Notes: generated from the letters alone by a model not told the origin. Shown: positions 49,343 to 58,826, counted from the first letter of the stretch. The stretch is 64,000 nucleotides of DNA from Paracidovorax avenae ATCC 19860 (GCF_000176855.2 NC_015138.1:992001-1056000), one strand, 5' to 3'. Translations and numbers: made by a program.

Positions 49343-52300
49343 AGCGGTTCGGCTTCCGCCTTGAGCGATGCTGCTGGCGCGTCTGGCTCGCTGCTGCGCT
49401 GTGCATTCCGATGGCCGTCCAGGCCGCCGATGTGGCGACCGATGTCGCGTTCGGTCCTCCGCCCGTCCCCGGCTATCTGGGCAAGGTACTGCAACCGCTG
49501 TCCGCAGGCGATCCTCTGTTGCCGGGGACATTCCAGGTGAAGGCCCAGCTGGGATTGAAGCAGGTTCCGGCGATGGAACTGGACTCCAGCGCGCCGCTGG
49601 AGCCTGAGGCCGCACCCGGCCGTGCCGCGGCGCCGGAACACGGCATCCGGCTGAATGCTTCTGCCGGCACGGATCTTTCCGCCTACGACGAGCTCTGGAT
49701 CGACCATGCCGCGCTCGGGCAGTGTTCGGCGCAACTGACGCTGCAGACCGATGAGGGATTGCGTGAGGGGCGTCCGAGCAGCACCACCATCATCGGCATG
49801 GAGGAAGGGCGCAGCGTGCTCTTTTCAGAGCAGCCCGCGCGCATGCCCTGGGTCGCCAAGGACATGTTCTATCTGCTCGCCCGCCAGTGGGGCAGTCGCG
49901 ACGATGGCAAATGGCGATATGTCCAGGACGGGGATGCCACGGTGCTTCAGCGGCGCCTGCAGGTGTCCCTGGACCGGGCGCAAACCATCGAGATGGAGTT
50001 TCCCCCCGGAGCCAGGCTCAATGGCGTGAATCTGTTCATCAGCGTGGGCAACCACCATCGCCCCAGTCGTCTGCTGACATCCGGGGATTTCACCAGCGAG
50101 GTGCAGGACGACGGCCAGCGGACCCGCTTGCGCATCCGCCTGGACCGCGTCCTGGCGGAGTACCGGCAGCGCGGGCAGACCGTGTCGCTTGCAGAACTGC
50201 TGGTGTTCTACCGCGGGGAGAAGGCGCGGACGGTGGCCGAACAGCCTTTGCGCCGGCTGACGATCTACAGCCTGGCAGGCACGGGCAGGGCCTCGGACGG
50301 AGAGCGTGTATTGCAGGTTCCCATGACAACCGCCCCGTTGACGGCCACTGTCTGGCGCACCAAGCTGGATCTCAGGGACGTCACCGGCCGCTGGGTGGCC
50401 CGCATGCCGCTACGGTCCGCCGAATGGCATGTCTCGGGGGACCCCGGCTGCAAGACCGACCTGGTATCGGCCCATCTGGTCAAGCTGCGGCGCTCCAGTA
50501 CGCCTGCATTCCTGGACGAAGCCGCTTCCCGCGTCCGGTCCCTGGGAGGGCCCTTCCTGGTCCGGCCCGAGGACCGCAACGGCGTGGAGTGGCTGGATTT
50601 CGCGGCCCAGTTGCCGTTGGCCGAGGCGCGGGTGCATGCCAGATTGCCGCGCGGGCAGGGGGGGGAGGTGGAGTTCCCGGGCTGGGGGCTGCGCGTGGCG
50701 TCCAGTGGTGGCGCGGTCCAGGAGCGCGGCGTGGCCGAAGGCATGCTGTTGCCCTCGGGCGCCATGGTGGACATGGACTGGCAGGTGGATTTCCGGGTCC
50801 GCCCCGGGCAGCGCCTTCATGTGGGTATCCAGACCACGGGCCGCCGCCAGCCGGATGTGGAGGTGCGCGCCGTAACGGACGACGGACGCGACTACCGCTT
50901 CAGGGCGATGCCGAGCCAGCCCGTGCTGCTCGATCGCAGGATCCCCGAGGGGGTGCGGGTGCGAAGTCTGTCCCTGCGTTTCGATGCCCTGGAAGTGGCT
51001 GCGCCCTGGATGGTCAAGGACATCTCGGTGTTCCGCCCTTATCGGCTGGACGCTGCCCAGGCCGCCACGGCACCCCGGTTCGGCTGGGGCGTGGTGCCTC
51101 TGGTCCCACGGGCCGACGCGACCGATCCGGGTGATGCGTGGCGCAGTGACGGCGTGCGCCTGGCGGGCATCCTGCGGGCGCGCCCGGAAGCGGCCGGCGC
51201 CACGGCGCTGCGCTGGTCCACGCCCGTCGGACTGCCTGCCAGGGACCTGCTCGAATTGCGCCTGGAATATGACGTCCGGGGCGCCGAGATGGACAGTTGC
51301 TGGCTGCAGGCGGAAATCCTCGGCAGCGATGGACACCGGCTGGAGCGGCGGCTCTGTCCGCGCGATGGGCATGTCCGCGAGGGGATGGCTGCGGAACTGC
51401 GGGAGCGGTTCAGCGAGAACGAACGCGTGACGGAGATTCGCTGGAAAGCCGCACTCTACATGGACAGACCCGTGCAGTTGAGCTTCCTGGCCGAGGCAGG
51501 CGTGGGTGCTCGCCCCTCCGTGATGGACGCGCTGTCCCGAGGCGCCGGACTCCTGGTGGAAGGATCACTCCACATGCCCGAGGCGCTGCCCGGGTCGCTT
51601 CGGGATGCCCTGGTGCAGGGGCGCCGTCCGGTGTGGCTCGACTATGGGATTCTGGAGGTGGGGCAGAAACAGGAGATGACCCCGGTGCTGCTGCAGGATG
51701 ACGGCCTCTTCGAATTGAGGCATGTCACGCTGGTGAGCAATCAGGACGAAAAATCCGAAGCGGTGGTGGAGTGGCGCGACATGCTGAGGCCGCCGGCCCC
51801 CTCTCCCGGAATGGGAAAGCTCAAGAAGCTGGTGCTGGCATTCGCCGTCGCCGCAGGAGCTTGGCTCGCGTGGCAGTTGCTTTCTCCGCATTGGCGCAAT
51901 GGCCGGGCCCGGCTGCGGGCCTGGGCGGGTCAGGGGCGCCTCGCGGTTGAGACTGCTTGGGGGCTGGGCGAGCGCGTGGCGGTCAGTATCGGCCGCCATC
52001 GCCGGGTGTTCCATCTGGCCAGCATGGCTGCCGCGCTGCCGTGGTTCTTGTGGGCCGGTAGGGGCGACGAAGGTGCGCCCTGGTTGCTGGGGGCGGGTGT
52101 TGCGCTGTGGGTGACGTCTGCCCTGCACCTGTGGCGCGGGCTGCCGGCCTGGGGCCGGTTCTTCGCCGTCTATCTCTGGCCCTGCATGTGGTTCGCATGG
52201 CTGGCCTGGGCCCTGGGCGCGTATCCGGCGCCTTCTTCGCCGCTTTCTTCGCTGGCGGTTGTTGTGGGATGCCTGTGGCCTGCCGCATCCATGCTGCACC

Positions 52301-52701
52301 GGTCATTGGGGTGGATGCGGCGGGGATCCGGCCTCTGGCTGGGTCTGATGCTGATGCTCGGAGTGGCTTGCTATGGGGTCGGCTTCATGAGCACGGTAGG
52401 CTGGGGAGAGAATGTATTCATCACGCTGGGCGGACTCTGGATGATCGCTGCGTGGTGGTTCGCCGCAGTCAGCGCACGGGATGCCCTGGTCCGGCGCCAG
52501 CCCCGCCTTGCACGCTGGATGTACGGTGAGCGCGGGGGCCCCTTCCTGGTCGGTTCCCTGCTGGCGCTCGCGGCCTCGGTGGCGCTGCTGATGCTTGGCA
52601 TGAGCCAGATGGCGGCCCATGTGGTGACGCTGTGTTTCTACCAGCTGTGCATTGGCGTGGCGCTGCAGGCGTCCGTCCATTGGCGGCGGAGATCGCCGTA
52701 G
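49339..52701 (+). CDS. Large exported membrane protein, copy B (unknown family)
   Basis: 1,120 residues, paralogue of the protein at 26342-29710. Signal peptide (WLAALCIPMAVQA-like, cleaved after VQA), about 800 residues of exported beta-rich sequence, then about eight spans from residue 830. Blocks shared with copy A: KWRYVQDGDATVLQRRLQV (about 191), ARPSVMDALSRG (about 723), WLDYGI (about 765) and DGLFELRHVTLV; cysteines in QCSAQL, GCKTDL, SCWLQAEI and RRLCPRD also match. The second flippase follows with no gap (TAG then ATG). Function unknown; likely partner of the membrane protein encoded just upstream. Confidence 0.75.
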   Translation: MKRFGFRLERCCWRVWLAAALCIPMAVQAADVATDVAFGPPPVPGYLGKVLQPLSAGDPLLPGTFQVKAQLGLKQVPAMELDSSAPLEPEAAPGRAAAPEHGIRLNASAGTDLSAYDELWIDHAALGQCSAQLTLQTDEGLREGRPSSTTIIGMEEGRSVLFSEQPARMPWVAKDMFYLLARQWGSRDDGKWRYVQDGDATVLQRRLQVSLDRAQTIEMEFPPGARLNGVNLFISVGNHHRPSRLLTSGDFTSEVQDDGQRTRLRIRLDRVLAEYRQRGQTVSLAELLVFYRGEKARTVAEQPLRRLTIYSLAGTGRASDGERVLQVPMTTAPLTATVWRTKLDLRDVTGRWVARMPLRSAEWHVSGDPGCKTDLVSAHLVKLRRSSTPAFLDEAASRVRSLGGPFLVRPEDRNGVEWLDFAAQLPLAEARVHARLPRGQGGEVEFPGWGLRVASSGGAVQERGVAEGMLLPSGAMVDMDWQVDFRVRPGQRLHVGIQTTGRRQPDVEVRAVTDDGRDYRFRAMPSQPVLLDRRIPEGVRVRSLSLRFDALEVAAPWMVKDISVFRPYRLDAAQAATAPRFGWGVVPLVPRADATDPGDAWRSDGVRLAGILRARPEAAGATALRWSTPVGLPARDLLELRLEYDVRGAEMDSCWLQAEILGSDGHRLERRLCPRDGHVREGMAAELRERFSENERVTEIRWKAALYMDRPVQLSFLAEAGVGARPSVMDALSRGAGLLVEGSLHMPEALPGSLRDALVQGRRPVWLDYGILEVGQKQEMTPVLLQDDGLFELRHVTLVSNQDEKSEAVVEWRDMLRPPAPSPGMGKLKKLVLAFAVAAGAWLAWQLLSPHWRNGRARLRAWAGQGRLAVETAWGLGERVAVSIGRHRRVFHLASMAAALPWFLWAGRGDEGAPWLLGAGVALWVTSALHLWRGLPAWGRFFAVYLWPCMWFAWLAWALGAYPAPSSPLSSLAVVVGCLWPAASMLHRSLGWMRRGSGLWLGLMLMLGVACYGVGFMSTVGWGENVFITLGGLWMIAAWWFAAVSARDALVRRQPRLARWMYGERGGPFLVGSLLALAASVALLMLGMSQMAAHVVTLCFYQLCIGVALQASVHWRRRSP

Positions 52702-53877
52702 ATGTGGCTGCGTGGATGGGTCAATCAGACCGCCGCCAGCCTGTGGGTGGCAGTGGTCTCCATGGTTCTGGTGTTCGCGCTGGGCCGCCTGCTCGGACCG
52801 GAACGGTTCGGGGAGTACAACTATGTACTGACCCTGGCCTCCCTGATCGCCATTCTCCAGGACGGCGGTTTCAAGACCCTTCTGCAGCGTGAGTCCGCCC
52901 ACCGCAGCATGGATCTGGACGCGGGGGGGCTGACGCGCTATGCCCTCGGGCACATCCTGTTGGTGAGCGTGGCGGCGATGTGCCTGGCCGCTGTGCTAGG
53001 GGCGGATCGACGGGGCGCGCTGGCTTGGGCCATCGTGGCGATGGCTTTGCTTGCGACGGCCAACATCCTGTCCGCGCGGTGGCGTGGAGTGGGGGAATAT
53101 GCCAGGGATGCCTGGTGGCAGGCAGGTGTGCGCAGCATCACGGCGATGGTCATCCTCGGTTGCGTGATGCTGTGGAGGCCGGACAGCACGGCGGTTTTCT
53201 TGGGCTGGGCCTGCGGTCTGGCGCTGGCGCTGGCCGTGGTGCGCTTCACGGCCCTTCCGCGCTGGAATCCCCCAGGGGTTGTCTATCGGACGGCGGCAGC
53301 CTTCATGCTGATCGATCTGGCGACCACCGTCTATTTCCGCATCGATATCGTCCTGATGGAGCAGTTGGGCGTCGCGCCTGCGGACATCGGGCGTTATGCC
53401 GCTGCTTATCGGATCTTCGAGGGAGGTGTGCTGCTGCTGGCACCCGCCGCCACGGTTTTCTTCCGGGAGTTGCGCCTGCGGTGGCAGGACCGGGATGCAG
53501 CCCGGGCCCTGCTGCGCCGAGCCCTCGGCGGCGTGCTGCTGCTGGCCGCTGCCGGGTCGGCCGTGGTGCACTGGTTCGCCGAGCCCTTGCTGGTACTGGC
53601 ATACGGGGATTCCTATGCCGCCGCAGCGCCATTGCTGTCCTGGCTGCTGGTCGCTTTCCTGTTCCTGGCTCCCAACTATGTGCTGACGCAGGCAGCGGTG
53701 GCCCTGGGGCGGGAGCGCTGGTATGCGGCGACCGTCTGCATCGCCGCTGCCGTCAACGTGGGTTTGAATTTCTGGCTGCTTCCGCGTTTCGGTGCATTGG
53801 GTGCTGCGTGGGCCAGCATCGTGACCGAAGCCGTCTTGATGGTGCTTTTGTACAGGGGGGTGCGTTCATGGCTGTGA
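52702..53877 (+). CDS. Wzx-type oligosaccharide flippase 2
   Basis: 391 residues, about twelve predicted spans. N-terminal TAASLWVAVVSMVLVFALG then GRLLGPERFGEYNYVLTLA is typical of polysaccharide transporters. A second flippase in one locus suggests two different lipid-linked substrates or a split function. Abuts the large unknown protein and overlaps the next glycosyltransferase gene by ten bases. Confidence 0.85.
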   Translation: MWLRGWVNQTAASLWVAVVSMVLVFALGRLLGPERFGEYNYVLTLASLIAILQDGGFKTLLQRESAHRSMDLDAGGLTRYALGHILLVSVAAMCLAAVLGADRRGALAWAIVAMALLATANILSARWRGVGEYARDAWWQAGVRSITAMVILGCVMLWRPDSTAVFLGWACGLALALAVVRFTALPRWNPPGVVYRTAAAFMLIDLATTVYFRIDIVLMEQLGVAPADIGRYAAAYRIFEGGVLLLAPAATVFFRELRLRWQDRDAARALLRRALGGVLLLAAAGSAVVHWFAEPLLVLAYGDSYAAAAPLLSWLLVAFLFLAPNYVLTQAAVALGRERWYAATVCIAAAVNVGLNFWLLPRFGALGAAWASIVTEAVLMVLLYRGVRSWL

Positions 53878-54959
53878 AGGGCGTGGTGCTCTATGACTTT
53901 CTGCATGCGAAGGGCGGTGCCGAGCGCCTCACGCTGGATCTGGTGCGGGGCCTGGAGGGGGCGGAGCTGTGCTTCGGCTACCGGCAGCCGGAGGTCTTTC
54001 CCGCCAGCGAGCTGGCGGAAATCACCTGCCATGACCTGGAGGCCACTACACCGGTGCCCGGCTGGCGAACGCTCAAGGTATTGCGTGCATTCTCTGGCCC
54101 GCAGGCGCAGTTCCTGGACCAATACGACTGGGCTATCTTCAGCGGAGTGCTCGCCCCGGTGGCGGTAAGGCATCGCAGGGGGCGGCGCAATCTCTACTAT
54201 TGCCATACGCCGCCGCGCTTTGTGTATGACCTGCGCGCCTATTACCAGCAGAAATTCGCTCCGCCGCTGCGGCCGGCGCTCGCCATGCTCGCGGCCTACC
54301 TGAAGCGGCGCTACGAGTCGTCGTTGGCCGAGATGGACATGGTGATCGCGAATTCGGAGAACGTGCGCGGCCGTCTGCGCCAGTACCTCGGAGTGGACGC
54401 CACGGTGGTGCACCCGCCCATCGACGTCGAGCGGTTCCGCTGGCGACATCGGGGAAATTACTTTCTTTCGCTGGCCCGTCTGGAGGACTTCAAGCGGGTG
54501 GACCGGATCGTGGATGCCTTTTTGCGCATGCCGTCCCAGCAACTGGTAGTGGTGTCCGGCGGTTCGCAGTTCGAGGCCCTGCGCGCGAAAGCAGCCCAGG
54601 CTCCCAACATCCGGTTCACTTCGTGGCTTGGCGATGATGCGCTCGCGGAAATGATGGGTGGGGCCCGTGCCTCGATCTACATCCCGCGTGACGAGGATTT
54701 CGGCATGTCGCCCGTGGAGAGCATGGCTGCGGGCAAGCCCGTGATCGGTGTGGCCGAGGGTGGCTTGCTCGAGACCATCGTGCATGGGGAAACCGGCTGG
54801 CTTCTTCCGGCGGAGCCTTCTGTGGAGCAGATCGTCGAGGCGGTGTCGGCACTGTCTGGTGACGCGGCCGAAGCCATGCGACCCGCGTGCGAGAGCCGCG
54901 CCAGGGAGTTCAGCAAGGACCGCTTCCTGAGGCGCATGCGGGAAATCGTGGCGGGGTGA
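53868..54959 (+). CDS. Family 4 glycosyltransferase
   Basis: 363 residues, GT-B fold. N-terminal LYDFLHAKGGAERLTLDLV supplies the glycine-rich acceptor loop; the C-terminal donor half has YFLSLARLEDFKRVDRIVDA and the E-x7-E motif in RDEDFGMSPVESMAAGKPVI. The start at 53868 is set by the family N terminus; the open frame to 52980 is a shadow of the flippase gene. Last gene of the plus-strand run; it converges on a minus-strand gene 12 bases away with no obvious terminator between. Confidence 0.88.
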   Translation: MAVKGVVLYDFLHAKGGAERLTLDLVRGLEGAELCFGYRQPEVFPASELAEITCHDLEATTPVPGWRTLKVLRAFSGPQAQFLDQYDWAIFSGVLAPVAVRHRRGRRNLYYCHTPPRFVYDLRAYYQQKFAPPLRPALAMLAAYLKRRYESSLAEMDMVIANSENVRGRLRQYLGVDATVVHPPIDVERFRWRHRGNYFLSLARLEDFKRVDRIVDAFLRMPSQQLVVVSGGSQFEALRAKAAQAPNIRFTSWLGDDALAEMMGGARASIYIPRDEDFGMSPVESMAAGKPVIGVAEGGLLETIVHGETGWLLPAEPSVEQIVEAVSALSGDAAEAMRPACESRAREFSKDRFLRRMREIVAG

Positions 54960-54971
54960 GAGCAGCCGGCC

Positions 54972-56795
54972 TCAGGGTTCCGTGCGACGCTGCAGGGGCC
55001 CAGGGCGTGCCGTGGCAAACCGGAAGAGGGCGGTTGCGGCGAGCCGGCGGATGCCGCTCCACCATGGACGGGCTGGTGCTCCGGGGGAGGCAATCGGCTC
55101 CGGCGCATGCACCGCAGGGTCGATGCGTACGATGCGCATTCCTGCATGCCGCGTGAGCCACAGCAGTCCGAGTTCCGCATCATCCAGCAACGCTGCCTCC
55201 GTGGAGGTGAAGGACTCCATTGCGGCTCGGCTGTAGTACGCGGGGTGTGCCGGGACAGGCGAGGTCTGCAGGACACGTCGCCACCATGGCGATCCGTTTC
55301 CTGGAGCACCCAGTACCGCGGCATCCGCGTGCGGGGACTGCTCCAGAAGCTCCTGCCACAGCCGGGGCGCCGGCCTTTGGCTGGCGATGACCGTGAGGAT
55401 GCCACGATGGCCCTCGGCCAGGGCCAGGCGCATTCCGGTCTGGACGGCGCCCCAGCGACTCATCGGGATGAGAGGACGCAGCACCCTGGCGCCGGCCTCT
55501 TGTGCGAAAAGGCAGGTGCCGTCTGCGCTCCGGTTGTCGATCACCAGGGGAATGCCCAGCCCGGCTTCGCGCACGGCGTGCACCAGGGACGCGATGGAGC
55601 CCGCATCGTTGCATGCCGGAATGACCACGAGCGGGCCCCGGGTGCCAGTTGCTGGTCGGCGCTTGGACGTGACATGCCGGTATTCCCGTTCGATCGCGAG
55701 GGCACCGCTGTGGATGGTGAAGGACCGGAGCAGGGCCTGCCTGCCCGCGGCGCCGAGGCGTTGGCGCAGCGGTATATCGTGGCGAAGGCGCGTGATGGCG
55801 TTCCTCCAGCCGTCCACGTCCTCGATGGGAACGCGCAGGCCTGCCCTCGCATGGGCGACAAGCCAGGGCATGCCGGAACCGGGCAGGTCGGTGACGAGGC
55901 AAGGCTTCGCATGGAACATCGCTTCCAGGAGCACGATGCCGAATGCTTCCGTGCGCTCCCTGGAAGCGAGGCAGAAAATGTCGCAGGTGGCGAGCAGTGC
56001 GTGCTTGCGTGCGTCGTCCACGTCGCCCAGCAACCGGATGTTTCCCCGGCCCGGACGCGACTGCGCCGCCTGGATGCGTGCCTGCAGGCTGTCCCGCAGC
56101 TCGCCGTCGCCGACGATGAGCAGTTCCACGCCCGGCAGCGCGGCAACGGCCTGGATGAGGGTTTCGAAGCCCTTGTAGTAAGTCAGGCGCCCGATGGACA
56201 GCAACTTCAATGCCGTTCCGGGAGACCACGCGTCGCTGGATGTGGCTGCTGGCAGGCTGCCGAGGTCGATGCCCAGCGGGACCGTAACGCACTTGCTTCT
56301 CCAGTATTGCAGGGCCTTGCTGGCCTCCAGATAGGGCGGAGACGTCGCGATGATGCGTTCTGCACCGTCCAGCAGCGCATGCTCGAAGGGTCGGTACAGG
56401 GCGTACGCCAGTGCGACCGAGAGCTTGATTTCCGACACCACGACATCGGAGTGCCAGTGGATCACCCAGGGAATGCGGCGTGCGCCGGGAAGCGTGAGGG
56501 CCCAGAGCGCGGAGTTGTTGGGCATGTGCAGGTGCAGCACATCGGGTCGCAACCGGCGTATCGCACGTGCCAGCGCCGCGCGGAAGCCCAGGGCGAACGG
56601 TGCATACACGAGCTGGAACTGTACCGGTACCCGTTCCAGCCAGTGCGGATCGTCGGACTGGGGTGCGCCATGCACGAGCGCGTGCGCCTCGATGCCCTGG
56701 GCGTGCTGGGCGGCGATCAGATCGGAAAGGAACACTTCCATGCCACCGCGGTAGGGCGGATAGAACTTTCCTACATGCAAAACGCGCAGGGCCAC
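54972..56795 (-). CDS. Fused family 4 / family 2 glycosyltransferase
   Basis: 607 residues in two parts. Residues about 1-370 are a GT-B family 4 enzyme (VGKFYPPYRGGMEVFLSDLI, then LLSIGRLTYYKGFETLIQAV and ERTEAFGIVLLEAMFHAKP). Residues about 385-600 look like a family 2 GT-A domain (PLVVIPACNDAGSIASLVHA, then VIDNRSADGTCLFA); its later DXD is not obvious and may be degenerate. Such a fusion could add two sugars in sequence. It lies 27 bases downstream of the TPR membrane protein gene on the same strand. Confidence 0.8.
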   Translation of the reverse strand: MALRVLHVGKFYPPYRGGMEVFLSDLIAAQHAQGIEAHALVHGAPQSDDPHWLERVPVQFQLVYAPFALGFRAALARAIRRLRPDVLHLHMPNNSALWALTLPGARRIPWVIHWHSDVVVSEIKLSVALAYALYRPFEHALLDGAERIIATSPPYLEASKALQYWRSKCVTVPLGIDLGSLPAATSSDAWSPGTALKLLSIGRLTYYKGFETLIQAVAALPGVELLIVGDGELRDSLQARIQAAQSRPGRGNIRLLGDVDDARKHALLATCDIFCLASRERTEAFGIVLLEAMFHAKPCLVTDLPGSGMPWLVAHARAGLRVPIEDVDGWRNAITRLRHDIPLRQRLGAAGRQALLRSFTIHSGALAIEREYRHVTSKRRPATGTRGPLVVIPACNDAGSIASLVHAVREAGLGIPLVIDNRSADGTCLFAQEAGARVLRPLIPMSRWGAVQTGMRLALAEGHRGILTVIASQRPAPRLWQELLEQSPHADAAVLGAPGNGSPWWRRVLQTSPVPAHPAYYSRAAMESFTSTEAALLDDAELGLLWLTRHAGMRIVRIDPAVHAPEPIASPGAPARPWWSGIRRLAATALFRFATARPGPLQRRTEP

Positions 56796-56822
56796 GGGGA
56801 ATTGTCGTGCGTGTTTTTGGGC

Positions 56823-58826
56823 CTATGGCCTGGCGGCGGCAGCAGCCACTTCGGCCCTGATCTGCGCGTATTGCGGGTTGCGCGGGTCGAGCCGGATGGC
56901 TTGGTCGAGGTCCTTCAGACTGGCCGCATATTGGCGGGCGCCGCGGTAGGCCATTGCGCGTCCGTAATAGGCTGCGGCATTGGGTGCGCGCGCGATCAGC
57001 TGGTCGAACATTGCGATGGCCTCCCGCGTGTCGCCCTTGCCGACATGCGCCATGCCCAGGCCCAGCAGCAGGCGCGGGTTGGAAGGGCTGGCCGGAAGCA
57101 GGGCATTGAAATCCTTGATCGCGTCATCGAATCGGTTTGCGCCGATCGCGCTCTCCGCGCGGCGAAGATGCATGAGCTGGCGGATGCGGTCCATTTCGGC
57201 GGAGCTGAGGCCCGGCAGCTCTGTGCGCAACCCCTGGTCGAATTGAGCATAAGCTTCCGCATACCGTCCGAGGGCGAATTCCGATTCGCCGCGGTGGTAG
57301 TACAGCTGCAGATCCTTGAAGCCCTGCTTCTCCGCATCGTCGAAAGCTGCGATGGCTTCAGCGTGCTTCTTCTGCTGCTGCAGGGCTACGCCCATGTTGA
57401 ATCGGGCAGCGCCGCGCAGCGCACCCAGCGCTTCGGCCGTGGCGAAGGCCTTCTGGGCTTCCGCCACGGATCCTCGGTCCAGATGGTAGGCGCCAAGGTT
57501 GAGGAACGGGCGCCACCGGCCGACCGCATTGGCGGGCGCCTTCAGGTCGATTTTCTCTGCCGCGTCGCTCCAGGCGGTGTAGTCGTCGCGCAGCGAGGCC
57601 GAGCGCTCGAAGGCCAGCAGGGCGAACACCAGTCCGACCATGGCGCCCACCATGTAGATGGCGCGCGGCTTGAAGCCCGTGAGTGCGATGGCGACCAGGA
57701 TGGGCATGCCGATGGCCCAGAGGTAGCTGCGATAGAGAACGAAGGGGTCCTGCACCCAGACGGTGGCGAATTCGGTCACGTAGAGCAGCAAGGGGAAGAA
57801 CAGCGCCACGCCCGCGAGGCTGAGCACGCCGCGGCGGCGCAGCACGGCCCATGCCGCGGCCACCCACAGCGCCGCGTAGCCCAGCAGGCCCAGCGCTTGC
57901 GGGAACGCGGTGAACGAAAGGGGGAAGGCGGGGCGCAAATCCACGGACATCCACATCACGTTCGGCACGAACCACAGGAAACCGTAGGCGAAGAACAGGG
58001 CGGCCTCGTTCAGGATGCTGAGCGGGTACATGCGCTGGGTGATGCCGGGGCTGAGCAGTTCCAGTTGCCGGGTGAGGTCGATGGAGCGCTGGTCGAACAC
58101 CTTGCCGAGGAGATCGCCATAAAAGCCGAACAGGACAGCCGCCGCCACCGCGACCAGCAAGGCGGAAACCCCTGCGACGGCAGCCACGGTGCGCCACGCC
58201 GGGCGCCTGACGTGGATGTACAGCGGCACCGCTGTGGCCGCCACCATCACCGCATGCTCCTTCGACAGCACCGCAGCCGCATAGGCCACGACGGCGCCTG
58301 CATACCATGCGGCCCCGCGGCCCGACAGGCCGCGCACGAAGCACCAGCACGCCAGCACCGCGAAGAACGTGGCCATGACGATGGAGCGCTGCACGAGGTA
58401 GGCCACCGCATAGACCGCCATGGGGTTGACGGCGAAGAGCGCCACGCCCACGCGCACGGCGGCGAGCCGGGATGCATTGAAATGCGTCTGGGCCTCGAAT
58501 TCCTCGGGGAAGCGCGTGTGCGTGAGCAGGTCGCGCACGAGGGCATAGAGCGCCGCCACGGTGCCCAGGTGCAGGGCGATGTTAACGAGGCGCTGCTTCC
58601 ACCATCCGGCGCCGGCCAGGCCGTCCACCCAGACGAAGCTGCCGTAGGACAGCAGGCGCTGCTTGAAGGCGAGCAGGTTCCCGTAGCTGCCGAAGATGGT
58701 GCCGTCGGTCAGGGCCAGGTCGTCGAACAGCAGCGCATGATCCCAGCCGGGCAGGTAGATGGCCAGGACGGCCGCCACGACGGCAATACCGAAGACGATG
58801 AGGGAGACGGATGGTTTGGTGGCCAT
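56823..58826 (-). CDS. TPR-containing GT-C-like membrane protein
   Basis: 667 residues. The N-terminal part has about ten to eleven spans with an acidic first loop (HALLFDDLALTDGTIFG), and the C-terminal 250 residues are tetratricopeptide repeats (AIAAFDDAEKQGFKDLQLYY, YAASLKDLDQAIRLDPRNP). This resembles TMTC-type O-mannosyltransferases and bacterial relatives thought to glycosylate proteins or glycans in the periplasm. Function inferred from architecture. First gene of a two-gene minus-strand operon with the fused glycosyltransferase. Confidence 0.75.
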   Translation of the reverse strand: MATKPSVSLIVFGIAVVAAVLAIYLPGWDHALLFDDLALTDGTIFGSYGNLLAFKQRLLSYGSFVWVDGLAGAGWWKQRLVNIALHLGTVAALYALVRDLLTHTRFPEEFEAQTHFNASRLAAVRVGVALFAVNPMAVYAVAYLVQRSIVMATFFAVLACWCFVRGLSGRGAAWYAGAVVAYAAAVLSKEHAVMVAATAVPLYIHVRRPAWRTVAAVAGVSALLVAVAAAVLFGFYGDLLGKVFDQRSIDLTRQLELLSPGITQRMYPLSILNEAALFFAYGFLWFVPNVMWMSVDLRPAFPLSFTAFPQALGLLGYAALWVAAAWAVLRRRGVLSLAGVALFFPLLLYVTEFATVWVQDPFVLYRSYLWAIGMPILVAIALTGFKPRAIYMVGAMVGLVFALLAFERSASLRDDYTAWSDAAEKIDLKAPANAVGRWRPFLNLGAYHLDRGSVAEAQKAFATAEALGALRGAARFNMGVALQQQKKHAEAIAAFDDAEKQGFKDLQLYYHRGESEFALGRYAEAYAQFDQGLRTELPGLSSAEMDRIRQLMHLRRAESAIGANRFDDAIKDFNALLPASPSNPRLLLGLGMAHVGKGDTREAIAMFDQLIARAPNAAAYYGRAMAYRGARQYAASLKDLDQAIRLDPRNPQYAQIRAEVAAAAARP

